Assembly (NCBI GenBank): GCA_033063855.1
Contig: CP093829.1
Span: 1,684,243 to 1,748,242, forward strand
Source: Smittia aterrima
Lineage: Eukaryota > Arthropoda > Insecta > Diptera > Chironomidae
Reading direction: 5' to 3'
Length of the DNA stretch: 64,000 nt
Part shown: positions 23,019 to 33,700 of the stretch, piece after piece
Layout of the letters: each line of letters opens with the position of its first letter
Numbering within the stretch: position 1 is the stretch's first letter
The notes under the pieces: model-generated
Told to the model about the DNA's origin: nothing
The model's database searches: none
The model's input: the letters and a program-made list of their open reading frames with translations, nothing else
Translations under genes and position numbers: made by a program

Positions 23019-24395
23019 AATATTTTGATCATTCAACAAAATTCAGATTTTGTATAAAATTAACTAAATCTTTATATGTTTTGATTAGTATCTAAAATAA
23101 ATTATTCTTGATGATACAAACAAGTGGCAGTAGCAGTTCGTACCGAACTTACTGTAGGGTTTTTCATCCGTCTGACTGGTTACAGGGGCTTGGGCTTTTC
23201 TGGGTTTACTGGTTCGAGGTGGACCCAGATCTGGTCAGCTATAAGATTCATGCACTCGATTCAACATGTTGATATTTTTGCGAACAAGTCATATCTTTCG
23301 GATGAAAAAGCCCTAAGACGTTGTGTGAAAATTTATTTGCTAAAAATTTCAGTCTCAAATCTTTCGGGTCCTAAAATATTTCTTTCTTAAAATGATTTGA
23401 AAGGCGTTAATTTCCTGACACTAAATTATTAAAGAATTTGAAAAAATTTATTGATGCTTGAGTATTTTTAAGATTTCTATTGTTTTTCCTTTAGTACTGT
23501 TCTTTAGCAAATTATAATCTTTCGATTTCCACAACTTTCGATCACTAAAAGCAACTTTAATTTTTTCCATGAGAACCTTTTGTTCTCATCCTTTCGCCAT
23601 CCGTCGAGACGAATCTCTTTGAGTTTTTCCGAAATTTTCCCGAAGTTTTTCCGAAATTTTCCCGAGTTTTCCGAAGTTTTGGGTTCATGCACAGCGACGC
23701 TTAATTCATTTTTTCGCCACCAGTTGCGCTTTAATCGAGCGTGACGCCATAGACAGAAAGAAAGAAGAAAAGAAAGAATTTCAGATCAACACAATGCTGT
23801 TTTCTTTTTTTGAAACCAAGCGCCGACATTAAATATTCTTTATTCAATTACTAACTTAATGAAGTAAATTGACTTTGACGACCACATGTCGCAGTACAAG
23901 CAAACGGATGAGAAAAATGTCCTGTAATTAAGTAATTTTCTGAAATCAAATCTTATTGTTTGTCTAGTGTTTTGTGCAAATGTTGTTTAGTGATTTAGTG
24001 ACGATGGCTAGTACACTGTTTGTGTGTGTGAATAGGTTTATTCCATATAATTATGTTCGCTTAAATCGAACTGCTCAATTGAGTTGTTCACATGAAATGT
24101 TCAAGCTCATGATCAAGCAAACAATCTTAGAAAACTCAAGCTCCACATATTGGATCCATTTCTGACCAGTTAAATGATTTGTTATGCGATTTTGATTTTT
24201 TCTTAGGGATTTTTTAATTGCATTCAGCAAGAATAATTCTTCGCTTTTATATAAAAGTTGAAAATATTTTGAGAAGGATGAATAATTAATTTGTTTACAT
24301 TGTAAACTTTGCAGTTTTTTGTTTCTGACTTATAGCGTAGAAGTTTTAGTAGTAAGAACTCGTGCATACTTTTCAATACGCATTTGAAAATTGGG
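23019..24395. other. Intergenic spacer between P450 copies 2 and 3
   Basis: About 1.4 kb. The poly(A) signal of copy 2 is at 23096-23101. A stretch at about 23120-23260 is more GC-rich than its surroundings and has a short hairpin (AGTTCG-TAC-CGAACT, 23135-23149) and a 10-bp palindrome (23225-23234). A tandem repeat lies at 23624-23680. The rest is AT-rich with no recognised gene. A 267-bp ORF at 23124-23390 has no recognisable domain. Confidence 0.5.
23624..23680. repeat. Short tandem repeat, 21-22 bp unit
   Basis: About 2.6 copies of TTTTTCCGAAATTTTCCCGA plus 1-2 bases, arranged head to tail. The unit is itself made of two related half-units (TTTTCCGA and TTTTCCCGA). Confidence 0.75.
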
Positions 24396-24431
24396 TATAA
24401 AAGACCCACTCCAGCAGAATTTTTTTATCAT
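24396..24431 (+). promoter_or_regulatory. Core promoter of P450 copy 3
   Basis: TATAAAAG at 24396-24403 with an initiator-like TCATT (A at 24430) 34 bp downstream. The ATCATTTG block is shared with copy 2. Confidence 0.65.
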
Positions 24432-24523
24432 TTGTTCTCTGGGAGCTGTTAAAGGTGGAAAAATATATCGTAATTGTTCAAAAGTTATCAAAGTGATTCT
24501 TCGAATTAAAAAAAATGTTTAGA

Positions 24524-26747
24524 ATGATTTTGAAGTTGGTGAGAAAAAATAAAATTCCTTTCTAGTTTACATTCTCTTTTAAGTTGCCTCTTAAGTTTTA
24601 TACATTAAAATTAGTTTAGAAATAGTGTTTTAACAGCAAAGGACTTTCTAATATAACTATGGAAAATCTTTTGTTAAATTTATGTTGAAAGAGGTCAATG
24701 AATTATTAATATGTAAAAAATTTAAAGAACAATCAAATGTCTGGGATAAACAAATATTTGAGTGATAAATGCTTCGCTTTATTCAAAAGTGCAATAATAA
24801 TAAAAATAGCAATGACTCGTTAGTTCTTAAAAAAAATTGAACCCATTTTTCTCAATAGCTTGAGCGTACATCAACTGGAGAGTTGGCAACCTTTCTCTTA
24901 TTGGTAGCAGCTTCAATAATTGCCTTCAAGTTTTCAAGATATTTCAAGATCGCGTTGCTTGCAATGAGAATGCCGGGACCATTCGCTTATCCTCTCATCG
25001 GAAATAGTCATTTCGTTAACGAGAAAGATCGTAAGTTTTTGCTTTCACTTAATTGAATTAAGTTTTTTGAAGCTTTTAAAAAAGCTTTTGTCAAAAGCTT
25101 CACTTGAAAGTTCGAGGTTTAAAGCTTTTTCTTTAAGTTAACTAAGTTGGATTATGTTTCAAGTTAAACTAACTCCATTTCATATTTTTAGTTCTTACAA
25201 ATCGGATCACAAAAGGTTTCAAAACTTACGGACCAATGGGGCGCATATGGATCGCGATTTTTCCGGTTTTTGTGATCCTTGAACCAGAGTATCTTCAACT
25301 TATTCTCGGATCGCAAAAGCAAACGGAAAAATCTTTCTTTTATAAACTTCTGCACAATTTTCTCGGCAGCGGATTGATAACGAACTCAGGAGAGAATTGG
25401 TCATCTCATCGACGATATCTTCAGCCAGCTTTCCACATGAGCATTCTTGAGAAGTTTATTGCAACGTTCGCTGACTCGGCTCAATGTTTGCAGGAAAAAT
25501 TACGAGATCAACAAGAGATTAACATAACAAAGTTCGTCAACGAATGCGTTCTTGATATTCTCAATGGTAAGAAATTAAATGAAAAGAAACCGAAAGTTAG
25601 CTAATTGTAAATAATATTTTAGAGGCTGTACTTGGTGTTCCCATCAAAGGTGATAAATCCAAAATAGAAAACTCGCCATTCAGGAAGTAAATTATTTTGT
25701 AGACCGTTTTAGAAAAGATTTTAAACCAATTCTAATTTCTAGAAGAAAACTTGCTGCTGAGGATCCACTTGCTTTTGAGGGACGACAAGCTTTTGAGGGA
25801 CGAGTTGCAAAACCTTGGCTTTTGTTTAGCTTCTTTTATCGATTAACTGAAACGGCATCAGAGGAACTCAATCAAAAGAAACGATTAGACGAATTCACAC
25901 TGAAAATGATTAACAGAAGACGAAACGAGAAGGCGAATGGAATCTTTCCGGAGAGAAAATCTTTGCTTGATTACATGATTGAGATCTCGGAAACTAATTC
26001 AGATTTCTCTGACGACGATATTATTAACGAAGCGTGCACGTTCATGTTGGCTGTGAGTAACATTTAGTCGAGGTTTTACTTGAAAATAATTAAATCTTCT
26101 TAGGGCCAAGATTCGGTCGGAGCAACACTCGCTCTAACACTTTTCATGCTCGCACAGCACCAAGATCATCAAGAAAAGTGCATCGAAGAACTAGAAAAAA
26201 TCTTTGGAAGTGAAGATAGAGTTCCAACAATGAAAGATTTGAAAGAAATGAAACATCTCGAGATGTGCATAAAGGAAACTATGCGGTGAGAAAAGTCGTT
26301 GCCGCTTTTGAATTACATAGTTGACTAAATTGTGATCGTTTCAGTCTTTATCCTGCAGTGCCTTTGATTGCTCGTTGCTTAGGAGAAGACGTTAAATTGG
26401 GCAATGTAACTTTACCAGCTGGAGCAGAGATTTTCGTCATTCCCTACGCAACTCATCGCCTTGAACATTATTATAAAGATCCCGAAGAGTTCATTCCTGA
26501 AAGATTTTCTCCTGAAAACTGCGAGCATCGAAATCCTTACGCGTTTCTTCCTTTCTCCGCTGGACCGCGAAATTGCATCGGGTTCAAGTTTGCTTACATT
26601 GAGATGAAGACAGTTCTTTGTACAATTCTCAGAAGTTACAAACTTTTGCCTGTCGCTGGAAAGACTAAAGTCGATCCTGTCTTCAGAATCACATTGAGAT
26701 CGCGAGGAGGACTTTGGGTTCGTTTCGAGCCTCGCAACAAAAACTGA
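24524..26747 (+). CDS. Cytochrome P450, CYP4 clan, tandem copy 3
   Basis: Exons 24524-24538, 24859-25030, 25192-25566, 25623-25686, 25743-26052, 26104-26285 and 26345-26747; 506 residues. I chose the ATG at 24524 because it gives the 15-bp first exon of the other copies (MILKL). An in-frame ATG at 24515 would add three residues. Five of the six upstream exons match copies 1 and 2 in length. Exon 5 is 36 bp longer because of an insertion around 25755-25806. I-helix AGQDSVG, K-helix ETMR and the heme loop FSAGPRNCIGFKFA (Cys450) are intact. A close sister of copy 2, including introns; ER monooxygenase of unknown substrate. Confidence 0.9.
25082..25100. repeat. 19-bp palindrome in intron 2 of P450 copy 3
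   Basis: Identical to the palindrome in copy 2 (21391-21409), at the equivalent intron position. Confidence 0.8.
25771..25806 (+). repeat. 18-bp direct duplication inside P450 copy 3 exon 5
   Basis: Two adjacent 18-bp units beginning GCTTTTGAGGGACGA code LAFEGRQ-AFEGRV. The copies differ only in the last three bases. They form most of the 12-residue insertion absent from copies 1 and 2. Confidence 0.85.
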
Positions 26748-26762
26748 AATATTTCGATCATA

Positions 26763-26768
26763 AATAAA
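26763..26768 (+). terminator. Poly(A) signal of P450 copy 3
   Basis: AATAAA lies 16 bp after the stop codon. Confidence 0.5.
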
Positions 26769-26843
26769 ATAGGGTTTGGATGGGCTTTAAAGAAATCAAT
26801 TAAAGTTTTCGTTCTGGTTACTAAGTTGACTTTAAATTCTAAT

Positions 26844-27613
26844 TTATTTGAGACTTTCCTTTACATCTTCAGCTTCTTCAGCTGCTAACGTTGCTGCGTC
26901 CAAATACGTTTGATAAAGTTCTGCGTTTTTGTCCTTGTTTTTGATTCGTTTCTCGTATTCCTCGCCAAGACACCACAAACTTTCTAGATCGTAGTATTCT
27001 CTTGATTCCTCAGAGAATATGTGAAGTGCAATATTTCCCAAATCCATTGCAATCCAGTCCCGACAATTTTCTCCTTCAATCTTTGGTATGATATCTCCAG
27101 TCTCCCGCTTCATTTTATAACATTTTCTGACGAAATGAGCCATTCCAATCATGTGACGGTAGCTGATTCCATTGACAAGGCACAGGTAATCAACGTACTT
27201 CAGTTCTCTTGGAAATTTGATAACGCACAGTTTCCTTGCTTTCTCCTTGTTCAGAACTGAAACTAAATCTTCAATCTCGAAAACACCGGAGACTCCTCCT
27301 GTAATTAAAAGTCAAATTAATTGAAATCCAATAAACATTTAACTAACTTACGCTGAAGATTAAGACCAGCATATGGCGATGGTTGTGTTTCTTCTATTTT
27401 TTCCAGTTCGCGATCAAAACTTTGTTTTCTTTCTTCTTCGATATCAAAAATTATTCCGCTTTCATTTCGAAACACTTGAAATTTTGTTTGATTTGATCCT
27501 CTGATCTCTTTCACTGGTTCTTCATCATTTAACCTTCTTGCCGATTGATGAATCGGCCTTACAGCTTGTGACACTCTCAATAAACTTTTAAATCTACGCA
27601 AAAGCATTTTCAA
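26844..27613 (-). CDS. MALSU1: Mitochondrial ribosome assembly factor MALSU1/RsfS family
   Basis: Two exons, 27352-27613 and 26844-27298, join in phase 1 to 238 residues. The N-terminus is basic and Arg-rich (MKMLLRRFKSLLRVSQAVR), typical of a mitochondrial presequence. Residues from about 90 to 205 form the RsfS/Iojap domain: ...VSVLNKEKARKLCVIKFP and, diagnostic, CRDWIAMDLGNIALHIFSEE followed by REYYDLESLW. The family binds uL14 on the large ribosomal subunit, assists its assembly and prevents premature subunit joining. A predicted AATAAA (26848-26843) overlaps the stop codon, so the 3'UTR should be very short. It is head-to-head with POP4. Confidence 0.88.
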
Positions 27614-27744
27614 AATAAATTTCTGAGATGACAGAATGTTTTGAAATTGATTTCAAGGCCCGCGTGCTTTGAAAAACTTTACCAACTTGGACTTTCAAAA
27701 CAAAAACAGCATTTTGTTTTTAAATCAACCGAAACAAAGTGACG
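27614..27744. promoter_or_regulatory. Bidirectional promoter region, MALSU1/POP4
   Basis: Only 131 bp separate the two divergent start codons. No TATA box. Confidence 0.5.
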
Positions 27745-28432
27745 ATGGACAGCGTTAAAGGTAAGTTTTGATATTTCTCTTTAAACTCTGAAACTCCTAT
27801 TAATTCATTATCGGTTTTTAGATGTACAAAATATAATCGAAAGTCTCGTTAATCCTCATGAGAAGAAGAACGCGAAAATTCAAGATCTCTCTTTCTTCGC
27901 TGAAATCAAAAATGAACATAAGAAAACAAAGAAACCTCAGCGACTGAAACAAGAGAAGAAGCGAGTGTCACGTAAAGAATTTAAGGAACTCGGGCTTTAT
28001 TCACTTCCAAGGAAAACCTTGAAGTATACAGAATATCTTAAGCTCAACGCACTTTGGAACAGCTACTTTGAACAACAATTTGATGTCGAGAATCTTGGAG
28101 CTTTGAAGCTGAAGTTCGATCCAACTCATGCACAATATGAACAGACAAGTTCCATCATTCACAAAAGCGATTTTCACGGTGCGAAAGTAAAAGTGACGAC
28201 TTCAAAATGTGCGAGCCTTGTCGGACATAAAGGAATTATTCTGATTGATTCAAAAGGAACATTCTCGATAATTTGCAAGGACAATGTCGTAAGAGTAATC
28301 CCGAAAAGCGATTCAATATTTGAAATCAAATGGCGAACTGTAAGGTTTACAGTTTATGGCAAACATCTTTGTTATAGATCTGCTGACCGTTCCACGAAGA
28401 AAGTTAAAAATATTCCTCTCATCGACATCTGA
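27745..28432 (+). CDS. POP4: RNase P/MRP protein subunit POP4 (Rpp29)
   Basis: A 16-bp first coding exon (27745-27760, MDSVK) is joined in phase 1 to 27822-28432; 208 residues. The first 75 residues are Lys-rich and probably disordered. The C-terminal part (about 100-205) shows the archaeal-type Rpp29 Sm-like barrel: HGAKVKVTTSKCASLVGHKG, then GIILIDSKGTFSIICKD and YGKHLCYRSADRS. The family subunit binds the catalytic RNA of RNase P (tRNA 5' maturation) and RNase MRP (rRNA processing) in the nucleus and nucleolus. An AATAAA is at 28448-28453. Confidence 0.9.
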
Positions 28433-28453
28433 AATTGCTTTTAAGAAAATAAA

Positions 28454-29789
28454 AATTTATTTGCAATCAAATTGGATTTAATTGAAGCCTTGAAAACACC
28501 TGGGAGAATATTCTAAGAGCAATTATAAATTTATTCCGAAGAATTGTCAAAGAGACGAATCTAAATTTTCTCGGAAGGATCCTCAAAGCAATTAAAGGAA
28601 AATAATTGATGTTCCTGTAACCAGAGGGAATAATGATGATTCAATATTTTGATTATCATGCTAATGGACTTCGATAACTCATGGTAATTTATTTAAAGAT
28701 GAGTGTGTGCTGCTCATTTCCTCGTTCATAATAACAAATCACTCGCAAGCCTTACAAAAATATTGAAATTTATTTCTTCATCAAAAGCTCTTCAATTTGT
28801 CACAAATTGTTTTGATAATGACATAAGATTTCGAAGTATTGTGATATCAGATTTCATCTTGAAGGTTCCATATCGTGAGAGCAGATGGTAAAGCACAAAT
28901 AGTTCACATTTACAGCAAATGATTCCTTTTCTAAATTGCTCTCTTGTGACAAAAAAGAAATGGAAATTGATATGAATTGAACCATCAATAATTTTTGTCC
29001 TAATGAATTTCAAAGCTGAAAATAAAGAAGCAAAAACAAAGATTTTCCTGGAAAACCATAATTGAATCTAATTAGGATTCTGAAAGTGTTCCTTCTGTAA
29101 GAAAATTCTTCCGTAAAAAAGTTTTAATGAGCTCAAAAATTATGGAACTAGGTAAAAGAAAAACGAAAAAAGTTTGAAACAAGGCTAACAAGGTTTGTAG
29201 GTTTGCATAAGAATAGTTTTTATTTTAATTTCATATTTTTATCATTGTCATAATAAAATTTCATTTTATTTTAAAAAAGCTTAAATCGTGGTTTTTCGTT
29301 TTTTTCGGGAGAGAAAAGTTTTCCTTATCGTTGTGGACGGGTTTTTGCTTCTGCCTTTGCACCGGGGAACGAAAAATCAAAACTTGAGAAGAAAAAGTTT
29401 GTTAACGTGTCTCGTTTTTCGATTGTGCGAAACATCAAATGAGAAAGAGAAACGTCTCTACATAGTCGTGACGAGATTTATAAGTTATTCTAAAGATTAC
29501 GAATTCGCCTTGCAGCTGCAGGATAATCGCTGAGTTTTTGACGATGAACTTTCCCTTTCTGGGGAAAACGTTTTAATTTTCGTAAAAGGAAAAACTTAAT
29601 TGCAATGAATGAAACATAAATTGGAAAAAGTTTTTCTTTCTTTCTTTAGTTGAAACTAAAATTCAACGAACTAAAAAACAATTTAGTTGAAGGTCCGAGT
29701 TGGCATTTCGCCAGTGAGAGCTTAGAAAAAGCTTTGATTAAATATTAATTTTAGTTTGAGAGGTGCTCGGCTCTGAGCTTTTCTTTCTT
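28454..29789. other. 3'UTR of Stretchin-Mlck and tail-to-tail spacer
   Basis: AT-rich DNA between the POP4 poly(A) signal and the Stretchin-Mlck stop codon. Candidate - strand AATAAA signals are at 29270-29265 and 29224-29219, implying a 3'UTR of about 520-570 bp. No further gene recognised. Confidence 0.5.
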
Positions 29790-30785
29790 CTAACGATTCC
29801 AGAAGCGTGCGTTTTGTTTGCTGATTGAATCATCAATGATGATTTGTTGCTTTGGACGTGAAAGACGTTCAGTTACCTCTCTTACTTTGTTACTTAACCT
29901 AAATGTCGTTGGACTCGTTGAACTTCTCGCTGGCGATTTTGAATCTCCTGAGAAATATAATTCAGATCGAAATTTGTTAATTGAGTCAGGAGATTTTGGT
30001 TTGGACACATCACACGCTTTGCTACAGTCAATCGACGTCATGCTGTTAGTTTGAAAATCTCTGGAAGCTCCGTTGGTAACTGACGGCTTAGCTTTGTAAC
30101 TTGGGGTCGAGGAAGTTTCAAACTTTTCCATTAACATCGCAACTTTGCTGCTTTTCTTCAACTTTTCTAAAGAAACTTCATGTTTTCGATTCGCAGTTTT
30201 CTTCGCGGTGCTCATCAAAGAAAGTTTTCTTCTCTCGACGTCGCTCCTGTCGTCTTGAAGTTTTTCATGCTGTGGGATGACTTTAATTGATGCGACAACA
30301 TTCTCGTCAGAAAAAGTTGATTTATTAGCGTCATCATACTCCAATGAGGAAACTTCGCTTCGAATGTCTTGATCCGAGCTCACAGTTCCACTTACGTCAG
30401 TAACCGTCTTCTCATCTTCGGTCTTGCTCTCGTCGGGCTCATTTGAGCTACTACTCGTACTCTGCTCTTCAATTATCGAATGATTCTTGTCTAAAAGCGT
30501 TAGATTGCACACACATGACGCTGATGGGGTTGAACAATTGGAACACTCACTGAAACCCGAATCGCTGCGTTCATTACAGCTTCGGGGATCTTTAAGTTTT
30601 ATTTTGTTATCATCGCCTTCCTCATTAACGCTCGGCATTCGTGTTTCACAAACTGAAGGAGCATTAAAGGGAGCGCCTGATATTGAAGGTCGAGGGCTGT
30701 TTGATTGCGATATTCCAGTATTATTCCTTCGTGACGCGGACAAAGTGGCCAAGCGACCAAGTGCTCTTATGGCGTTTCCAGTTTT
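29790..30785 (-). CDS. Strn-Mlck: Calmodulin-binding helix and C-terminal tail of Stretchin-Mlck
   Basis: The last exon starts KTGNAIRALGRLATL and completes, with the previous exon's FIIRRKWQ, the basic amphipathic helix (RRKWQ-KTGNAIRALGRL) that in vertebrate MLCK binds calmodulin. The remaining roughly 310 residues are Ser/Thr-rich with acidic and basic patches, probably disordered, ending ...NARFWNR. Stop at 29790-29792. Confidence 0.92.
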   Translation of the reverse strand, partial: KTGNAIRALGRLATLSASRRNNTGISQSNSPRPSISGAPFNAPSVCETRMPSVNEEGDDNKIKLKDPRSCNERSDSGFSECSNCSTPSASCVCNLTLLDKNHSIIEEQSTSSSSNEPDESKTEDEKTVTDVSGTVSSDQDIRSEVSSLEYDDANKSTFSDENVVASIKVIPQHEKLQDDRSDVERRKLSLMSTAKKTANRKHEVSLEKLKKSSKVAMLMEKFETSSTPSYKAKPSVTNGASRDFQTNSMTSIDCSKACDVSKPKSPDSINKFRSELYFSGDSKSPARSSTSPTTFRLSNKVREVTERLSRPKQQIIIDDSISKQNARFWNR

Positions 30786-33700
30786 CTAAACATTAACACA
30801 AGCGGGAATCGTTAGCTTAAAGCTCACACCACAAAGTCAAGCAAACAACATTGAAAAGAAAAACACAGCGCGAGTCTTACCTGCCATTTTCTGCGAATAA
30901 TGAATTTCTTTAATTTGTCCGTGCACAGCTTCGTATTCCCCATGACGTCGTCATGCTGCGATAACCATTTCGATTCGAGACATTGCTTAGCTGTTAAGCG
31001 ATCCTCTTTCTTGTGAATCAGCAGTGATGCTATAAACTCCCTCGCCTCCTCCGAGACCGCATTGAAGGCTTCATCATCAAAGTCATAATCGGCTCGTGTG
31101 ATGTTAGAAAATGTATCGACGTCAGTCTCGCCCATAAACGGCGACAGGCCGGAGAGAAGCACGTAGCAAATGACTCCCACTGTGGCCCATGATATCAAAC
31201 GTTAATCAACAAGGCAAATAAATTCACATTTATAATGAACTCACCACTCCACATGTCGCATTGGAAACCTATCGGTTCATAATTTATGATTTCCGGCGAA
31301 ATAAATTCAGGAGTCCCAAATAACACACGCACTTGGTTGTTAGGCTCCAGCTTCTGAGCCAGTCCGAAATCAATTATCTTGATCTGAAAAGGAAGAGAAT
31401 ATTCCGGATTGATTTACCAACTCGTGGGAACTTATTTTGCATGACAAACCTGATGACTGGAGCGTTCGTAGCACAGCACGTTCTCCGGCTGAAATTTGAG
31501 ATTAATATTGATCAGGTGGACGATTATTTTGGCACAGCAGAGAGAGCTTTTGCTTAATGCAACAATCAACGAGGATATTTCATGAATTTAAATCCTTACC
31601 TTCAAGTCCAAATGCACAATGAATTTGCTGTGCATATAGTCGACTCCTTCGCAAATTTGCCTGATGAAAAGAATGCAGTCACGTTCTGTGAGTGTAAAGT
31701 CATCAGCAACGACTCGCTCGAAAAGCTCGCCACCTGTGATGCTGGAGAAATCGGATATCAGTTGATTAATTCGTAAAAAAAAATTTACAGCCACAGACAT
31801 TCGATCGCTTTGACCGTGGAGTAGTGAAGTTTGCAAGTTTTTAATTGAACAGGAACTTACTATTCCATCACCATGATGATTTCCTTTTGCGTTTCAAACG
31901 AGGCGGAGAGTTGCAAAAGCTTTGGATGTTGAAGAGACTTCATGATTCTGATCTCGTCTTGAACCTTTTTCCGGTCGACTGCTTTGATGCATTTAATGAT
32001 TTTTGCTGCGAGAACTGCGCCAGACTCTTTCTCAATGACTTTGTGAACGACTCCGAATCGTCCTTTGCCGAGCTCTTCGAGAATATCGAAACGAACACGG
32101 AAATCCCCGCCGGATCTGATTTGAGGAACTTCCGGTCGCGCAGCAAAGTTCTCAATAGCTTTTGTCAGAATTATTTCATCTGTTGGGTTGCTTGGTTCAC
32201 TATATCCATGCACATTCTCTGCACGAACTCGGAGCCGATATTTAACGCCAACTGAGAGATTCTTAATCGTGCATGCAAGCGAATCAGCGACCGCTGCCAT
32301 TTCAATCCATTCTCCACCATTTGTCTGCATCTCGACACTATAAAGAACATTTAATTCAATCATCATCGCACTAGGATAAAGTGTTTAACTTACACGAAAC
32401 CAGTCAGCATGCAGCCACCATCGTACGGAGGTCCAGACCAAGCTACAGCTATTCTGTCGGAACCTTTCGAGATACTCAAAGCAAATGGCGCATCTGGGAT
32501 TCCTTCGACTGCAACCGAAACTGAGGCGAGATCTTGGCTATGTTCGTTCATAATTTCGACGCTATATTTTCCGCTTTGATTTGACGTGATATTGTTTATG
32601 ATTAGTTTTGAATGACCATTCCTGGTGATAATTATCGTATTTGGTTGGCTCTCAATCAAACGTTCCTGGAAAAGGAAAACGAGATGATAAATAAAAAAAG
32701 AGTTGACGACAAATGTTAATAGCATTGAATTACAATTCCGTAATTAAAACAATTTCATAGTCGACGTATGCGCGAACGTAAAAGGCAACGAATTTGTCAA
32801 ACGACAAGAGACAGCAGTAGCAAAAAAAAATGATTTTTTATTAAACGATTTTTCTGCTTCATCGATGCGTTCGATTATTGAAATATTCAAACATGTTCAC
32901 AATTCAATTAAGATTTTTATCAGAGTTTGCTGCATAACAAAAAGAGACAGACAGGCAATGTAAATACCCCACAGAGAGTTGATCTGTTCATGAAGAATTT
33001 CTTGTTTAAATTTGAATTGTAATCAAGCGCCAATTGAATTTTAAACTCTGCAACAAGCCATCTTCATTATCATTCACTAGATCAGAAACTTTAATGCAAT
33101 TAATTTTAATTACGCGTCAACAAAAATTGCTGAATTTTCGTTTTTCCGATGTTGACACGCGTGAAAGTTGTCGCTTCTCGCTGAGAGTGCATGAACAATG
33201 AGCTTTAATTTTCAACAAAAAGTTAATCTCATTATGATTAATGCCAACGATTCGTGGTGATAATTTTCCGAGTGTTTATCACCAAAAAATAATTAATCCA
33301 ATTACGACAACACATCAGATGGATGGATGAACACATCACTCATTTCAATAAACGAATTAACTTTACTTCTCCAACAACTTTACCTTAATGCGAGTTTCAC
33401 TATAGAAACCTGAGCTTGCGTCACTATTTCATTGTCACTATTAATTGACATTAACTTAGGTTGATAAGAAAGTGAGGGGTAAATCAATTAAGCTCTGAAG
33501 TTCAAAATCAAGCGCGTGTCACCCGCATAAACTTCAAAATGAAAATAACTTGAAAATTTTGCTCGCTCGATATTTTTTTTATGCGGTAGAAAATAAAAAA
33601 ACAATGTCGAGTGATAACGCGAAAACCTGTTCCGGAATATTTGTATTCTCTGCTCGAAATGAGTCAGAGGAAAAAAAAGGTGAACGTGCAATTGTTGTTT

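Noticed and set aside
23124..23390. A frame of 88 codons between P450 copies 2 and 3
   Set aside because: No domain. The underlying DNA looks like an inserted non-coding fragment.
24515..24523. Upstream in-frame ATG in P450 copy 3
   Set aside because: Possible but not preferred: the ATG at 24524 gives the same 15-bp first exon as copies 1 and 2.
29288..29533. A + strand frame of 81 codons opposite the Stretchin-Mlck 3'UTR
   Set aside because: Its start is not convincing and it matches nothing; it lies in a predicted 3'UTR.
31450..31741. HLD instead of HRD in the kinase as a sign of a pseudokinase
   Set aside because: HLDLKPEN is the normal form in myosin light chain and titin-type kinases; Lys, Asp and DFG are present.
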